From the IMG/VR virus record IMGVR_UViG_3300047512_000028, positions 1 through 32,701 of that record: 32,701 nucleotides of DNA; one strand, 5' to 3'. Below, piece by piece: positions 1-6,232 of this stretch. This DNA is from a virus. A model generated the notes under the pieces. The model was not told where the DNA came from. It saw only the letters and a list, made by a program, of their open reading frames with translations, and did no database searches. Made by a program: the position numbers and the translations under genes. Positions within the stretch are counted from its first letter, which is position 1; each line of letters opens with the position of its first letter.

Positions 1-289
1 TGGTGGGGGTGGTGGTGGCGGTCCAAGTACAACTGGAGGAACTGGTGGAACTGGTGGTGGTGGTAATGGTGCCGCTAATTCAGGAACTAGTTCTGCTGGT
101 TCAACAAATACTGGTGGCGGTGGAGGAGGTAATGGCGGAGGCACAGCAAGAAGCGGAGGTTCAGGAGTTGTTATACTTCGTATGGCAACAGCTAACTATT
201 CAGGAACTACAACTGGTTCTCCAACAGTTTCAACAGATGGTTCAGATACAATACTTGTATTTAACGCATCAGGAAGTTACACAGGATAA
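1..289 (+). CDS. Glycine-rich tail fibre protein, C-terminal part (continues from the right end)
   Basis: The open frame starting at base 2 encodes poly-glycine stretches, then a short non-repetitive end (SGVVILRM, then a Thr/Ser-rich tail ending SGSYTG), stopping at TAA 287-289. The Gly-rich block followed by a GVVI(L/I)R motif is the known C-terminal arrangement of many marine phage tail fibres. No start codon lies in the window on this side. The frame joins exactly to the gene at 31269-32701 across the 15-base end overlap, giving a predicted fibre of 568 residues. A different frame at 3-314 is open only because the DNA is a simple repeat. Role: distal receptor-binding or virion-surface fibre (inferred from family and position). 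Confidence 0.85.
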   Translation, partial: GGGGGGGPSTTGGTGGTGGGGNGAANSGTSSAGSTNTGGGGGGNGGGTARSGGSGVVILRMATANYSGTTTGSPTVSTDGSDTILVFNASGSYTG

Positions 290-292
290 TTT

Positions 293-658
293 ATGGCACA
301 CTTTGCAAAATTAGGAGTAGGAAATATAGTTGAACAAGTAATCGTAGTTCATAATTCTGTAATCACAGATGAAAATGGAATTGAAAAAGAAAAACTTGGA
401 AACGATTTTATAAACAAACTTTACAACACAAGAGATGTTTGGAAACAAACTTCTTATAATGGAAACATTAGAAAAAATTATGCAGGAATTGGTTATCAAT
501 ATGACCAACAAAGAGATGCTTTTATTCCACCTAAACCTTTTAACTCTTGGATATTAAATGAAGATACTTGTAGATGGCAATCTCCAATACCTTATCCAAA
601 TGATGAGAATAAGTATAAGTGGAATGAACAAAATCAATCTTGGGATTTAGTAGAATAA
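293..658 (+). CDS. Conserved marine-phage fibre-associated protein
   Basis: 121 residues beginning MAHFAKLGVGN, with the core WKQTSYN...RKNYAGIGY.YD..RDAFIPP.P and a Trp-rich end (W..NEDTCRWQSPIPYP, then YKWNEQNQSWD). I recognise this layout from a family common in cyanophages and other marine phages, usually beside or fused to tail-fibre genes; its biochemical role is not established. It starts three bases after the fibre stop, so it is co-transcribed and probably coupled. The most likely job is a virion- or fibre-associated accessory protein. No membrane segment or signal peptide is seen. Confidence 0.75.
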   Translation: MAHFAKLGVGNIVEQVIVVHNSVITDENGIEKEKLGNDFINKLYNTRDVWKQTSYNGNIRKNYAGIGYQYDQQRDAFIPPKPFNSWILNEDTCRWQSPIPYPNDENKYKWNEQNQSWDLVE

Positions 659-674
659 AAAACTAAGAAGGATA

Positions 675-1283
675 ATGGAAGCAACAATCAATGGAATATT
701 TCCAATACCAGTTTATATTTCTAAATTAGATAGAGAACTTTCAAAACAAGAATTAGATTTAGTAAATAAATCTCAAAAAGATTTTTGTAAGAACGAAGGA
801 AATATAACTTCTAATAATAGTTATATCTTAGAAGAAAAACCATTTAAAACTCTTAAAAAAGATTTAATGTTAAGAGTACAAGATTACTTTGACAAAGTAT
901 TATCTGCTAAAAATGTAGAACCTTATATCACGCAATCTTGGTTAAATTATACTGAGACCAATCAATATCATCATACACACGAACACCCAAATAGCTTAGT
1001 TTCAGGGGTGTTTTATATTAATGCTGACAAGGATAATGATAAGATTAAATTCTTTAAAAAAAATTATCAGCAAATAAAACCAGAAGTAAAAGATTGGAAT
1101 TTATATAATTCTGAAAGCTGGTGGTTTTCAGTTAAAACTTTAGATGTAGTATTGTTTCCATCATCTTTAACTCATTGTGTTGAAGTAAAACAAGGAACTA
1201 ATACTAGAATAAGTTTGGCTTTTAATGTTTTTGTAAAAGGTATTTTAGGCGATAATAAACAATTAACAGAACTTAAATTATAA
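675..1283 (+). CDS. 2OG-Fe(II) oxygenase-like protein
   Basis: 202 residues. The segment Y-HHTHEHPNSLVSGVFYIN (residues 98-116) matches the iron-ligand strand of the phage/marine 2OG-Fe(II) oxygenase family (TIGR02466-like). H99/H100/H102/H104 are available as ligands. A second ligand histidine is H167 in SLTHCVE, and R178 in NTRISLAFN is placed to bind 2-oxoglutarate. The expected HxD/E...H...R order is intact, so an active hydroxylase is plausible. An AAGGA ribosome site precedes the ATG. It lies between fibre-associated genes and ends with a TAATG overlap into the next gene, which suggests the substrate may be a virion or tail-fibre protein. The substrate cannot be read from sequence. Confidence 0.8.
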   Translation: MEATINGIFPIPVYISKLDRELSKQELDLVNKSQKDFCKNEGNITSNNSYILEEKPFKTLKKDLMLRVQDYFDKVLSAKNVEPYITQSWLNYTETNQYHHTHEHPNSLVSGVFYINADKDNDKIKFFKKNYQQIKPEVKDWNLYNSESWWFSVKTLDVVLFPSSLTHCVEVKQGTNTRISLAFNVFVKGILGDNKQLTELKL

Positions 1284-1534
1284 TGGTTAGAAAACTCACT
1301 ATTGAACAAACAATAAAACGATACACAAATGAAAATGGTTTTTCTTGGGGTATTAATACAGTAATGAAATCTTTAGTTCCTGAAGCAAGTTATGATTTAA
1401 CTTGTGCTGGAGATTTTATCATTGATAGATGGGATAGCATATATCCGCAACCTACATCTCAGCAAATAAGAGATGAATATATTAGGCAAAAAACTATTGC
1501 AGAATGTATAGAATATTTTAAAATGGTAAAATGA
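1283..1534 (+). CDS. Hypothetical small tail-associated protein
   Basis: 83 residues, starting inside the stop of the oxygenase gene (TAATG). The C-terminal half contains YPQPTSQQIRDEYIRQK, a pattern (proline, then PT..xI..EY) that resembles the end of XkdW-like or fibre-chaperone-like small proteins of phage tail modules. That resemblance is weak and the function is not recognised. No membrane segment. It ends with an ATGA overlap into the 34-residue membrane protein at 1531, so it is part of a translationally chained cluster. Confidence 0.6.
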   Translation: MVRKLTIEQTIKRYTNENGFSWGINTVMKSLVPEASYDLTCAGDFIIDRWDSIYPQPTSQQIRDEYIRQKTIAECIEYFKMVK

Positions 1535-1635
1535 TTTGGTTTATATTAGGAATAATAGTAGGCATATATCTTGGTTGGAGATATGAGAATGTCGTAAATG
1601 ACATTGTTGAAAGTATTAAATTAAAATTAAAGTGA
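1531..1635 (+). CDS. 34-residue single-pass membrane micro-protein, first of a pair
   Basis: ATG overlaps the preceding stop (ATGA). The peptide opens MIWFILGIIVGIYLGW, one hydrophobic helix of about 16 residues with G7 and G11 forming a GxxxG helix-packing motif, then a short charged end containing NDIVESIKLKLK. It is the same length as the next gene and has the same first-half pattern. It is too short for ordinary ORF callers. A role at the host membrane (lysis or exclusion) is inference only; there is no lipobox and no cysteine. Confidence 0.6.
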   Translation: MIWFILGIIVGIYLGWRYENVVNDIVESIKLKLK

Positions 1636-1736
1636 TTTATTTTCTTGGCGGAGTTCTGCTTGGAATAATACTAGCTTATTACATAAGACCTTTTTACGAG
1701 AGACTCAAAGACGATTTAAATAAAGAAATCTATTGA
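1632..1736 (+). CDS. 34-residue single-pass membrane micro-protein, second of a pair
   Basis: Starts at GTG overlapping the stop of the previous micro-gene (GTGA). No separate ribosome site is visible, so translation would depend on re-initiation. The N-terminus MIYFLGGVLLGIILAYY mirrors its neighbour: M1, I2, F4, G7, G11, I12 and L14 are shared and GxxxG is kept. It continues with a more charged end (YERLKDDLNKEIY). Identical length and shared helix pattern argue for tandem paralogues that could pair in the membrane. Confidence is limited by the short length. Confidence 0.5.
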   Translation: MIYFLGGVLLGIILAYYIRPFYERLKDDLNKEIY

Positions 1737-1778
1737 ATTTGTTGCAACGCAACATATATACCCAGCAAGGAGAAAACT

Positions 1779-1895
1779 ATGTACGATTATAATACTGTAA
1801 AAGAATATTGGGTAAAATTTTTCAAAGACTACACAAAAGACTGTGAGAACTTTTGGAAGAATTATTTTGAAGCTGTAAAAAATACCTACAAATAA
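1779..1895 (+). CDS. Small amphipathic protein, 38 residues
   Basis: A strong AAGGAG site precedes the ATG. The peptide is rich in Tyr, Phe, Trp and Lys (EYWVKFFKDY, FWKNYFEAVKN). Its spacing of aromatic and charged residues suggests one amphipathic helix, superficially like a phasin helix. Short proteins of this kind occur in marine phages, but I do not recognise a function. Just upstream (1741-1753) is a small GTTGC/GCAAC hairpin. Confidence 0.55.
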   Translation: MYDYNTVKEYWVKFFKDYTKDCENFWKNYFEAVKNTYK

Positions 1896-1935
1896 ACATA
1901 ATTATTTGATATTCTAATTCGGAAGGCACAAACTT

Positions 1936-2067
1936 ATGTGCATTTACAAATTAGCTGATAAAAGTTGTTTGCTTTTGAAAGCTTGTAAATGTTTTAACAA
2001 TGAAAACAGCAAACGAAGAAATTATATCAATCAAGGCAACACTATCAGGAGTGAAAAAACAAATTAG
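1936..2067 (+). CDS. Possible Cys-containing leader peptide overlapping the XhlA-like gene
   Basis: A 43-codon frame starting at ATG 1936, about 10 bases after a GGAAGG ribosome site, with four cysteines in its first half (MCIYKLADKSC...ACKCF). It covers an extended hairpin (1941-1991) and runs 68 bases into the next gene, whose own ATG at 2000 has no visible ribosome site. It may be a leader whose translation opens the hairpin and feeds ribosomes to the downstream start. It may equally be an accidental frame. Confidence 0.3.
   Translation: MCIYKLADKSCLLLKACKCFNNENSKRRNYINQGNTIRSEKTN
1941..1991 (+). promoter_or_regulatory. Extended hairpin upstream of the XhlA-like start codon
   Basis: CATTTACA at 1941-1948 pairs with TGTAAATG at 1984-1991. 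AGCT at 1953-1956 pairs with AGCT at 1980-1983. AAAAG at 1960-1964 pairs with CTTTT at 1972-1976, leaving a 7-base loop. These three helices nest in order, separated by small internal loops, and end nine bases before the ATG at 2000. There is no T-run, so it is not a canonical terminator. A role in controlling translation of the lysis-type gene is inference. Confidence 0.45.
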
Positions 2068-2194
2068 AGACTTGACATCTTCTGTTTATAAAATTGAAAA
2101 AAAATTAGACCAGTTAGTTTGGTACATCATCATTGGACTAGGTTCTTTGTCTTTAACTTTGTTTGGCGGACTTCTATTATTACTTGCAAAGTAA
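2000..2194 (+). CDS. XhlA-like coiled-coil membrane protein (lysis-associated)
   Basis: 64 residues: a charged helix with heptad-like spacing (residues 1-40, GVKKQIRDLTSSVYKIEKKLDQL), followed by one hydrophobic segment (about 42-62, YIIIGLGSLSLTLFGGLLLL). This matches the haemolysin XhlA layout of small phage proteins that act with a holin and endolysin at the inner membrane. The M15 peptidase and a holin-like gene lie downstream. The start has no clear ribosome site and follows an extended hairpin. The reading frame and topology are clear; the lysis role is by family and context. Confidence 0.65.
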   Translation: MKTANEEIISIKATLSGVKKQIRDLTSSVYKIEKKLDQLVWYIIIGLGSLSLTLFGGLLLLLAK

Positions 2195-2220
2195 TTCAAA
2201 CATCTTTACACAACCTAAAT

Positions 2221-2919
2221 ATGCATAAGAGGATTTTAATTGTATCTGATTTACATATTCCTTATCATAGACCTGACTCATTTGATTTTTTAAAAGAAAT
2301 AAAAAAACAATTTAAACCTGATACAATAATAAACATTGGAGATGAGATTGATTGCCACGCACTTTCATTCCACGACCACAACCCAGATTTATTTTCTGCT
2401 GGACATGAATTAGCTAAAGCCAAAGATTATATTAAAGAATTAGAATCTATTTTTCCTAAAATGACTTTGTTAGACTCAAATCATTCTAGCTTAGTTTATC
2501 GTAGAGCATTAAAGTCAGGAATACCTAAAGGATATTTAAAAAACTATAATGATTTTTTAAATGTAAAGAAATGGAACTGGGTAGATAATTTAACTTTAAC
2601 TTTGCCAAACAAACAAAGATGTTTCTTTACTCACGGCATATCTGCTGATGTCACTAAAGTTTCTCAAATTAATGGAATGAGTTGTGTGCAGGGGCATTTT
2701 CATTCCAAGTTTTCTCTTAATTTTTGGGCAAATAGTGATTCACTATTTTTTGCTATGCAAGTAGGTTGTTTAATACAACAAACCAATATGGCATTTACAT
2801 ATTCTAAAAACTTTAAAACTAAATTTATTATGGGGTGCGGAATGATTATTGACAGCAACCCTAGACTTATGCCAATGGTGCTTAATAAGGAAGGTAAATG
2901 GATAGGGAAGTTAGTTTAA
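2221..2919 (+). CDS. Calcineurin-like metallophosphoesterase
   Basis: 232 residues from ATG 2221 (MHKRILIVSD). The open frame extends 34 codons further upstream, but that part lies inside the XhlA-like gene in another frame and is not domain sequence. Metal-binding motifs appear in family order: D10-x-H12 (SDLH), GDEID (D41), SNH (N87, H88), THG (H138) and GHFH (H159, H161). The fold would hydrolyse phosphomono- or diesters (nucleotides, DNA ends or a cyclic nucleotide); the substrate is unknown. Such enzymes are frequent in phages. It overlaps the M15 peptidase gene by 22 bases. Confidence 0.85.
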   Translation: MHKRILIVSDLHIPYHRPDSFDFLKEIKKQFKPDTIINIGDEIDCHALSFHDHNPDLFSAGHELAKAKDYIKELESIFPKMTLLDSNHSSLVYRRALKSGIPKGYLKNYNDFLNVKKWNWVDNLTLTLPNKQRCFFTHGISADVTKVSQINGMSCVQGHFHSKFSLNFWANSDSLFFAMQVGCLIQQTNMAFTYSKNFKTKFIMGCGMIIDSNPRLMPMVLNKEGKWIGKLV

Positions 2920-3344
2920 AAGAATTACTGTTTAGCGAGAGTGCAACAAGACTTAACATTAATAACGAACCAAACGAACAGATATTAATTAATCTACAAA
3001 CTTTAGTAATAGAAATAATTAATCCTATTGTTAATCGCTTTGGAGATATTAAAATAACTAGCGGTTATCGTTCTAAAGAATTATGCGAAGCCATTGGTAG
3101 CAAACCAACATCACAACATACTAAAGGAGAAGCTGTGGACTTTGAAGTTCCTAGTGTCTCTAATAAAGAAGTTGCTGACTGGATAAACAAAAATCTAATC
3201 TATGACCAACTCATATTAGAGTTTTGGAATCCTGCTGAAATAAATAGCGGTTGGATTCATTGTAGCTTCACTAAAGAGAATAATAGAAAACAATATTTAA
3301 AAGCATATCGCAAAAATGGAATGATGGTTTATGAATCCCTTTAA
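2898..3344 (+). CDS. Peptidase M15A-like endolysin
   Basis: 148 residues. Zn-ligand motifs of the D-Ala-D-Ala carboxypeptidase/M15A fold are present: SGYRS (residues 55-59), SQHTKGEAVDFEV with H74 and D81, and GWIHCSF with H121. The length fits a single-domain phage endolysin without a cell-wall-binding domain. It would cleave peptide cross-links of peptidoglycan at lysis. A GGAAGG ribosome site lies before the ATG. No signal peptide is seen, so export through a holin is expected. The neighbouring XhlA-like and holin-like genes support this. Confidence 0.85.
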   Translation: MDREVSLKELLFSESATRLNINNEPNEQILINLQTLVIEIINPIVNRFGDIKITSGYRSKELCEAIGSKPTSQHTKGEAVDFEVPSVSNKEVADWINKNLIYDQLILEFWNPAEINSGWIHCSFTKENNRKQYLKAYRKNGMMVYESL

Positions 3345-3534
3345 AAAACAAGTTGCAGGTAATCATTACAAAGACTTTAAAATACAACCGATTGAGTTTA
3401 TATTAAAAAACAATATTTCTTTTTGTGAAGGGAATGTTATAAAATATATTTGCAGATACAAAACTAAAGGTGGTTTGCAAGATTTAGAGAAGGCAAAACA
3501 CTATATAGAACTACTTATAAACAACTATAAGTAG
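3331..3534 (+). CDS. DUF3310 family protein
   Basis: 67 residues almost entirely made of the DUF3310 signature: HYK...IQPIEFI..N, then FCEGNVIKYICRYK.KGG..DLEKAKHYIELL. This family is widespread in phages. Its biochemistry is unsettled, though links to nucleotide metabolism have been proposed for T7 gp1.7-type proteins. It overlaps the peptidase gene by 14 bases. Confidence 0.85.
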   Translation: MNPFKKQVAGNHYKDFKIQPIEFILKNNISFCEGNVIKYICRYKTKGGLQDLEKAKHYIELLINNYK

Positions 3535-3679
3535 CAATTAGGGTTTAAATCAATTTATAGCCATTTATAGAGGTATTAGCTTAATAATGGTAGTTGCCTT
3601 ATACCGACCCTAACTTATTAAAATTTAAGGGGTTTTTAAGGGTTTAAATAGGCAATTAGAACATATATAGAACTATATT
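3535..3679 (+). other. Intergenic region with repeats, candidate promoter/processing site
   Basis: 145 non-coding bases, the longest gap in the late half. GGGTTTAAAT occurs at 3541-3550 and again at 3640-3649. TTAGGGT (3538-3544) has its reverse complement ACCCTAA at 3607-3613. ATTTATAG is repeated at 3553-3560 and 3563-3570. No convincing -10/-35 pair or T-tailed hairpin stands out. The next gene is a probable structural protein, so a regulatory signal here is plausible but unproven. Confidence 0.35.
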
Positions 3680-3961
3680 ATGAATGTTACTAGAATAGAC
3701 CCAGATTTTAACCCAGAAACACATACAGTTGGAAACTCATCTGCACAGTCAGGGGTTATTATTACTGGTTCAGGATTAATCAGAATTGCAACAACAACTC
3801 ATTGTCATATTAAATTTGGGACTAACCCAACTGCAACAGAAGAAGATTTATTAATGCCAGAACATCATGTTGAAGTATTTGCTTTTACAAGTGGTCATAA
3901 AGTTGCTTTTATTGCACATGCTGGGGGTGCTGGAGAGATAAACATTTCAGCAGTAGACTAG
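3680..3961 (+). CDS. Small probable virion protein (beta-rich)
   Basis: 93 residues, Gly/Ser/Thr-rich with alternating hydrophobics (SGVIITGSGLIRIATTTHCHIKF). No signal peptide or membrane helix. The pattern resembles small beta-sandwich proteins (MxVTRIDPDFNP...) that I associate with marine phage structural modules, possibly a decoration or tail-tip protein. It stands alone behind a 145-base gap, so it may have its own promoter. The exact role is not recognised. Confidence 0.6.
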   Translation: MNVTRIDPDFNPETHTVGNSSAQSGVIITGSGLIRIATTTHCHIKFGTNPTATEEDLLMPEHHVEVFAFTSGHKVAFIAHAGGAGEINISAVD

Positions 3962-3962
3962 T

Positions 3963-4343
3963 ATGTGGTGGAATATAATACCTACAATATTTAAAACTGG
4001 TGCTGAGATTTATAAGAACCACAAGCAATCAGAATTTTTAGAATCCGAAGCTGAACGAAGATACTATGAACGAATGGCTAAAGGAGAAATAGAATATCAA
4101 AGAGATGTAGGAGATGCTCAGGATAAAAGTTGGAAAGATGAATTTGTTTTAATTGTAGTATGTATTCCAATTTTAGTTTTATCGTATGCAATCATAAGTG
4201 ATGATGCAAATATAAAGGCTAAACTAGATTTATTCTTTAATTACTTTGATAAGTTTCCTACTTGGTATCAATGGTTAATCGTTGGAATCTTTGGTGCAAT
4301 ATATGGACTCAAACCTTCTATTGACGCATTTACAAAAAAATGA
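3963..4343 (+). CDS. Holin-like membrane protein
   Basis: 126 residues: a charged N-terminal region (ESEAERRYYERMAKGEIEYQRD), then membrane segments at about 61-78 (FVLIVVCIPILVLSYAII) and 102-118 (YQWLIVGIFGAIYGL). The SWKDEFVLIVVxIPIL stretch resembles GTA/3-TM-type holins of alphaproteobacterial phages. It would make inner-membrane lesions that release the M15 endolysin encoded about 600 bases upstream. Only two clear helices are seen. It overlaps the next gene by ATGA. Confidence 0.7.
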   Translation: MWWNIIPTIFKTGAEIYKNHKQSEFLESEAERRYYERMAKGEIEYQRDVGDAQDKSWKDEFVLIVVCIPILVLSYAIISDDANIKAKLDLFFNYFDKFPTWYQWLIVGIFGAIYGLKPSIDAFTKK

Positions 4344-4567
4344 ATCTATATTTGATTACTTGTGCGGTAAATCATATTCCCTATGACACAATGGAAGAAT
4401 CTTTAACTTGGGTAAGATTTTTAGATTCTGAAAACTGTGCAAACTTCAATACATTTTTATCATCACTTAAAGATGTAAAAAAATTTAGAATATTATCTGT
4501 TGAATGGGAATCTGAAGAAGTAGATTTCTTGGATAATAATTACGAGTGTTCAAATACTATACATTAA
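4340..4567 (+). CDS. Hypothetical protein, last gene of the rightward unit
   Basis: 75 residues, acidic towards the end (EWESEEVDFLDNNYE), with three cysteines and no recognised domain. It is chained to the holin-like gene through ATGA. Its last 11 bases overlap the 3' end of the leftward gene at 4557-5009, so the two transcription units converge with overlapping stops and no separate terminator is visible. Confidence 0.55.
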   Translation: MNLYLITCAVNHIPYDTMEESLTWVRFLDSENCANFNTFLSSLKDVKKFRILSVEWESEEVDFLDNNYECSNTIH

Positions 4568-5009
4568 TCTCAAAGTATTCCACCCCATCATTTTGAAAAG
4601 TTTTAAGTGTAGACTTGGATAAGAGTCTTAATAATTGGTCTACTGATAAAAACTTAATCTTATCTTTAAATGGAAAACAAATAGTAAATCTAGTCCAGTA
4701 GTTCGTATAAAGTTCGTTTATTACAATATACTTTTTAATATCTCTTAATTTAATCTTGTTGGATTGTTTTAATGAAACGAAGAACTGTTCTTGTTTATCG
4801 GCTTCTGCCTTAGATTTATATACGAAATAATCTGCTGTAAGTTTGGCGATTGCTGGGATTTTGGAATACATAGGTATAACAATTTCAGTAAAGGGTTCAG
4901 TATCACTAACAGCATTATAACCAAGCTTACGATAAGAAAAACCAACGGAACGACAATAATCAATGAACCTATTCTCAGCAAGGTTGTTAAAATTTTTTTC
5001 ATCATTCAT
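4557..5009 (-). CDS. PD-(D/E)XK-type nuclease-like protein, possibly degenerate
   Basis: 150 residues. The order AENRFIDYCRSVGF (E12), TADYFVY (D60) and FFVSLK (K81), then a lysine-rich IKLRDIKKYI, follows the layout of small phage restriction-endonuclease-fold proteins of the type E...PDFFV...VEVK...DL..Y. The usual acid before xK is replaced by S79, so catalysis may be lost or the acid may migrate. This is a pattern-based guess. It is the last gene of the leftward unit and is coupled to the previous one by TAATG. A hydrophobic alternative frame inside it is a shadow. Confidence 0.5.
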   Translation of the reverse strand: MNDEKNFNNLAENRFIDYCRSVGFSYRKLGYNAVSDTEPFTEIVIPMYSKIPAIAKLTADYFVYKSKAEADKQEQFFVSLKQSNKIKLRDIKKYIVINELYTNYWTRFTICFPFKDKIKFLSVDQLLRLLSKSTLKTFQNDGVEYFEINV

Positions 5010-5344
5010 TAAATTATTGCTCTTTGAGTTACTAACCAGCTTCTATATAAATCACACCAAGCATTGAGATTGGCATACTTACCTTTTGCAATAGAGTAAT
5101 TTTTTTCAGCAACTAACAAACCTTCAACAATTGTTTTATAATTGTCATCTGTGTATGCCCATTTTTCTGCTTCTGCAACACTACAATTTTTTTCTAATTT
5201 CTTTGTAATAGTTATTTGACTGAATGTAATCTTTTTAAATTCTTCACATCTTCTAAAGTCATAAAGAGCATTAGACATTTCTTCGGAAAGTTTATCTAAT
5301 TCTTGTTTTATATCGTCAGGGTTTTTTAGGGTAAAATCTTCCAT
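5009..5344 (-). CDS. Small helical phage protein
   Basis: 111 residues, predicted mainly helical, with a heptad-like N-terminus (IKQELDKLSEEMSNALYDF) and a Trp-containing end (LNAWCDLYRSWLVTQR). This resembles small helical proteins encoded near phage recombination genes, ending in W..xRS..T.R; I do not assign a function. A GGAAGGA site precedes the start. The stop overlaps the next start (TAATG). Confidence 0.65.
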   Translation of the reverse strand: MEDFTLKNPDDIKQELDKLSEEMSNALYDFRRCEEFKKITFSQITITKKLEKNCSVAEAEKWAYTDDNYKTIVEGLLVAEKNYSIAKGKYANLNAWCDLYRSWLVTQRAII

Positions 5345-5379
5345 AGTCCTTCCTTACATTTTTTAGTTGCGTAACTAAC

Positions 5380-5538
5380 CTAAGTTAGTAATTCTTCAAA
5401 TTTCAAAACCACTTTTGTTTCTAAAGCATCTTTTAACCTTTTTGCCTTTTCCATTTTATGCTTTAGTTCAAAATATTTCATAGATATTCTATGATGCCTG
5501 TCTCTCAGGTTTTGAACTTGATGTTTCGTTTTCTCCAT
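5380..5538 (-). CDS. Small basic coiled-coil protein (start uncertain)
   Basis: The best-supported part is the Lys/Glu-rich helix from residue MEKTKHQ to ...KFEELLT (52 residues from the start at 5538). The frame is open to 5625, but that part lies within the other small gene and shows no recognisable domain. A third possible start at 5481 (33 residues) lies just past the stop of the gene at 5489-5707. No start has a good ribosome site. Function unknown. Confidence 0.35.
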   Translation of the reverse strand: MEKTKHQVQNLRDRHHRISMKYFELKHKMEKAKRLKDALETKVVLKFEELLT

Positions 5539-5707
5539 CAAATAGTTTAATATTATTTCTAACAAACTTTGTATTAAGCAAGTCCACAGAAATAATTTTT
5601 CCTTCCTTTTCATTTCTAAGAGCATCTTCTTGCTTCTGAAAAAGTTCTTTGACTCTTACAGTACATTCAAGAATTTTCTCTCTCAAAAACATTTTTACTA
5701 TATACAT
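5489..5707 (-). CDS. Hypothetical small protein
   Basis: 72 residues from 5707, or 67 from an ATG at 5692. Charged, helix-like first half (REKILECTVRVKELFQKQ) and a polar, Ser-rich C-terminus. No recognised domain. Neither ATG has a Shine-Dalgarno site. A TTGATT...TATAGT pair (18-base spacing) lies immediately upstream, so a leaderless or very short leader start is possible. It follows a strong inverted repeat at 5731-5771. Confidence 0.45.
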   Translation of the reverse strand: MYIVKMFLREKILECTVRVKELFQKQEDALRNEKEGKIISVDLLNTKFVRNNIKLFDGENETSSSKPERQAS

Positions 5708-5730
5708 AATATATTAGATTAATCAATGGT

Positions 5731-5771
5731 AAGCGAGAGGAAAAAAATGAAAGAGATAAAACCTCTCGCTT
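5731..5771 (-). repeat. Perfect 10-bp inverted repeat between ssDNA-binding gene and next gene
   Basis: AAGCGAGAGG at 5731-5740 and CCTCTCGCTT at 5762-5771 pair perfectly around a 21-base A-rich loop (plus-strand reading). It fills most of the 75-base gap between two leftward genes. There is no T-run after either arm, so it is not a canonical intrinsic terminator. It may be a processing or attenuation hairpin, or an operator half-site pair. Confidence 0.6.
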
Positions 5772-5782
5772 AGAAATCTCAT

Positions 5783-6232
5783 TTAAGAGTTACGGAAATT
5801 AACTTTAAAAAGATATTTTAAATCTTTTAAAAGCAAATCAATGTCTACCTTTGTAACATTTATTTTGCCAGATTCAATAACTGATTTTGCTAAAGCCATA
5901 ACAAACATATATTCGTCTTTATCAAACTTATTTTCTGCTTGTAATTCAGCTTCAAGTTTAACTGGGTCAAAGTCAGTATTTGGACTTGGCAGTTCTTGAA
6001 TCATTGGCTTTTTATCTTGATTTGTTTGCACAAATAAAGAACCATTTTTTTTACTTGCTTGGACTGTTACTGATAAGAGTCTATCCTTTTCTAAAACTGC
6101 AGGTTTAATAGCACTCCATAAAGTAATCTCACTATCGTTTATCTTAAAACGATAATTAGGATATTTATTGGGAGTACCATCTTTGTTTAGACGATTATCA
6201 TAAACAGAAGTTACTTTACCTTGTATGTTCAT
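5783..6232 (-). CDS. Putative OB-fold ssDNA-binding protein
   Basis: 149 residues. The N-terminal 70 residues look like an OB-fold (IQGKVTSVYDNRLNKDG, YRFKINDSEITLWS, then LLSVTVQASKKNGSLFVQT), followed by a Pro/Asp-rich linker and a helical C-terminus (DEYMFVMALAKSVIESGKI). The gene overlaps the exonuclease gene by ATGA, a common pairing of SSB-like protein and exonuclease in phage recombination modules. It would coat single-stranded DNA made by that nuclease. The acidic C-terminal tail typical of E. coli SSB is not seen. Confidence 0.6.
   Translation of the reverse strand: MNIQGKVTSVYDNRLNKDGTPNKYPNYRFKINDSEITLWSAIKPAVLEKDRLLSVTVQASKKNGSLFVQTNQDKKPMIQELPSPNTDFDPVKLEAELQAENKFDKDEYMFVMALAKSVIESGKINVTKVDIDLLLKDLKYLFKVNFRNS

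Noticed and set aside
3-314. 103-residue frame at the left end
   Set aside because: It is a shifted frame of the GGT-rich fibre sequence; the adjoining frame starting at base 2 has the glycine/threonine composition and the typical fibre ending and joins to the right end.
311-511. Minus-strand 66-residue frame
   Set aside because: Lies wholly inside the fibre-associated gene at 293-658 and has no ribosome site or recognisable domain.
1741-1753. GTTGC/GCAAC hairpin as a terminator
   Set aside because: Only 5 base pairs with a 3-base loop and no T-run; too weak to call a terminator.
2119-2220. 34-residue N-terminal extension of the metallophosphoesterase
   Set aside because: It overlaps the membrane segment of the XhlA-like gene in another frame; the domain begins at MHKRILIVSD.
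4769-5005. Hydrophobic minus-strand frame that looks like a membrane protein
   Set aside because: It lies inside the coding sequence of the nuclease-like gene at 4557-5009, which has a better operon fit and start overlap; hydrophobic shadow of A+T-rich coding DNA.
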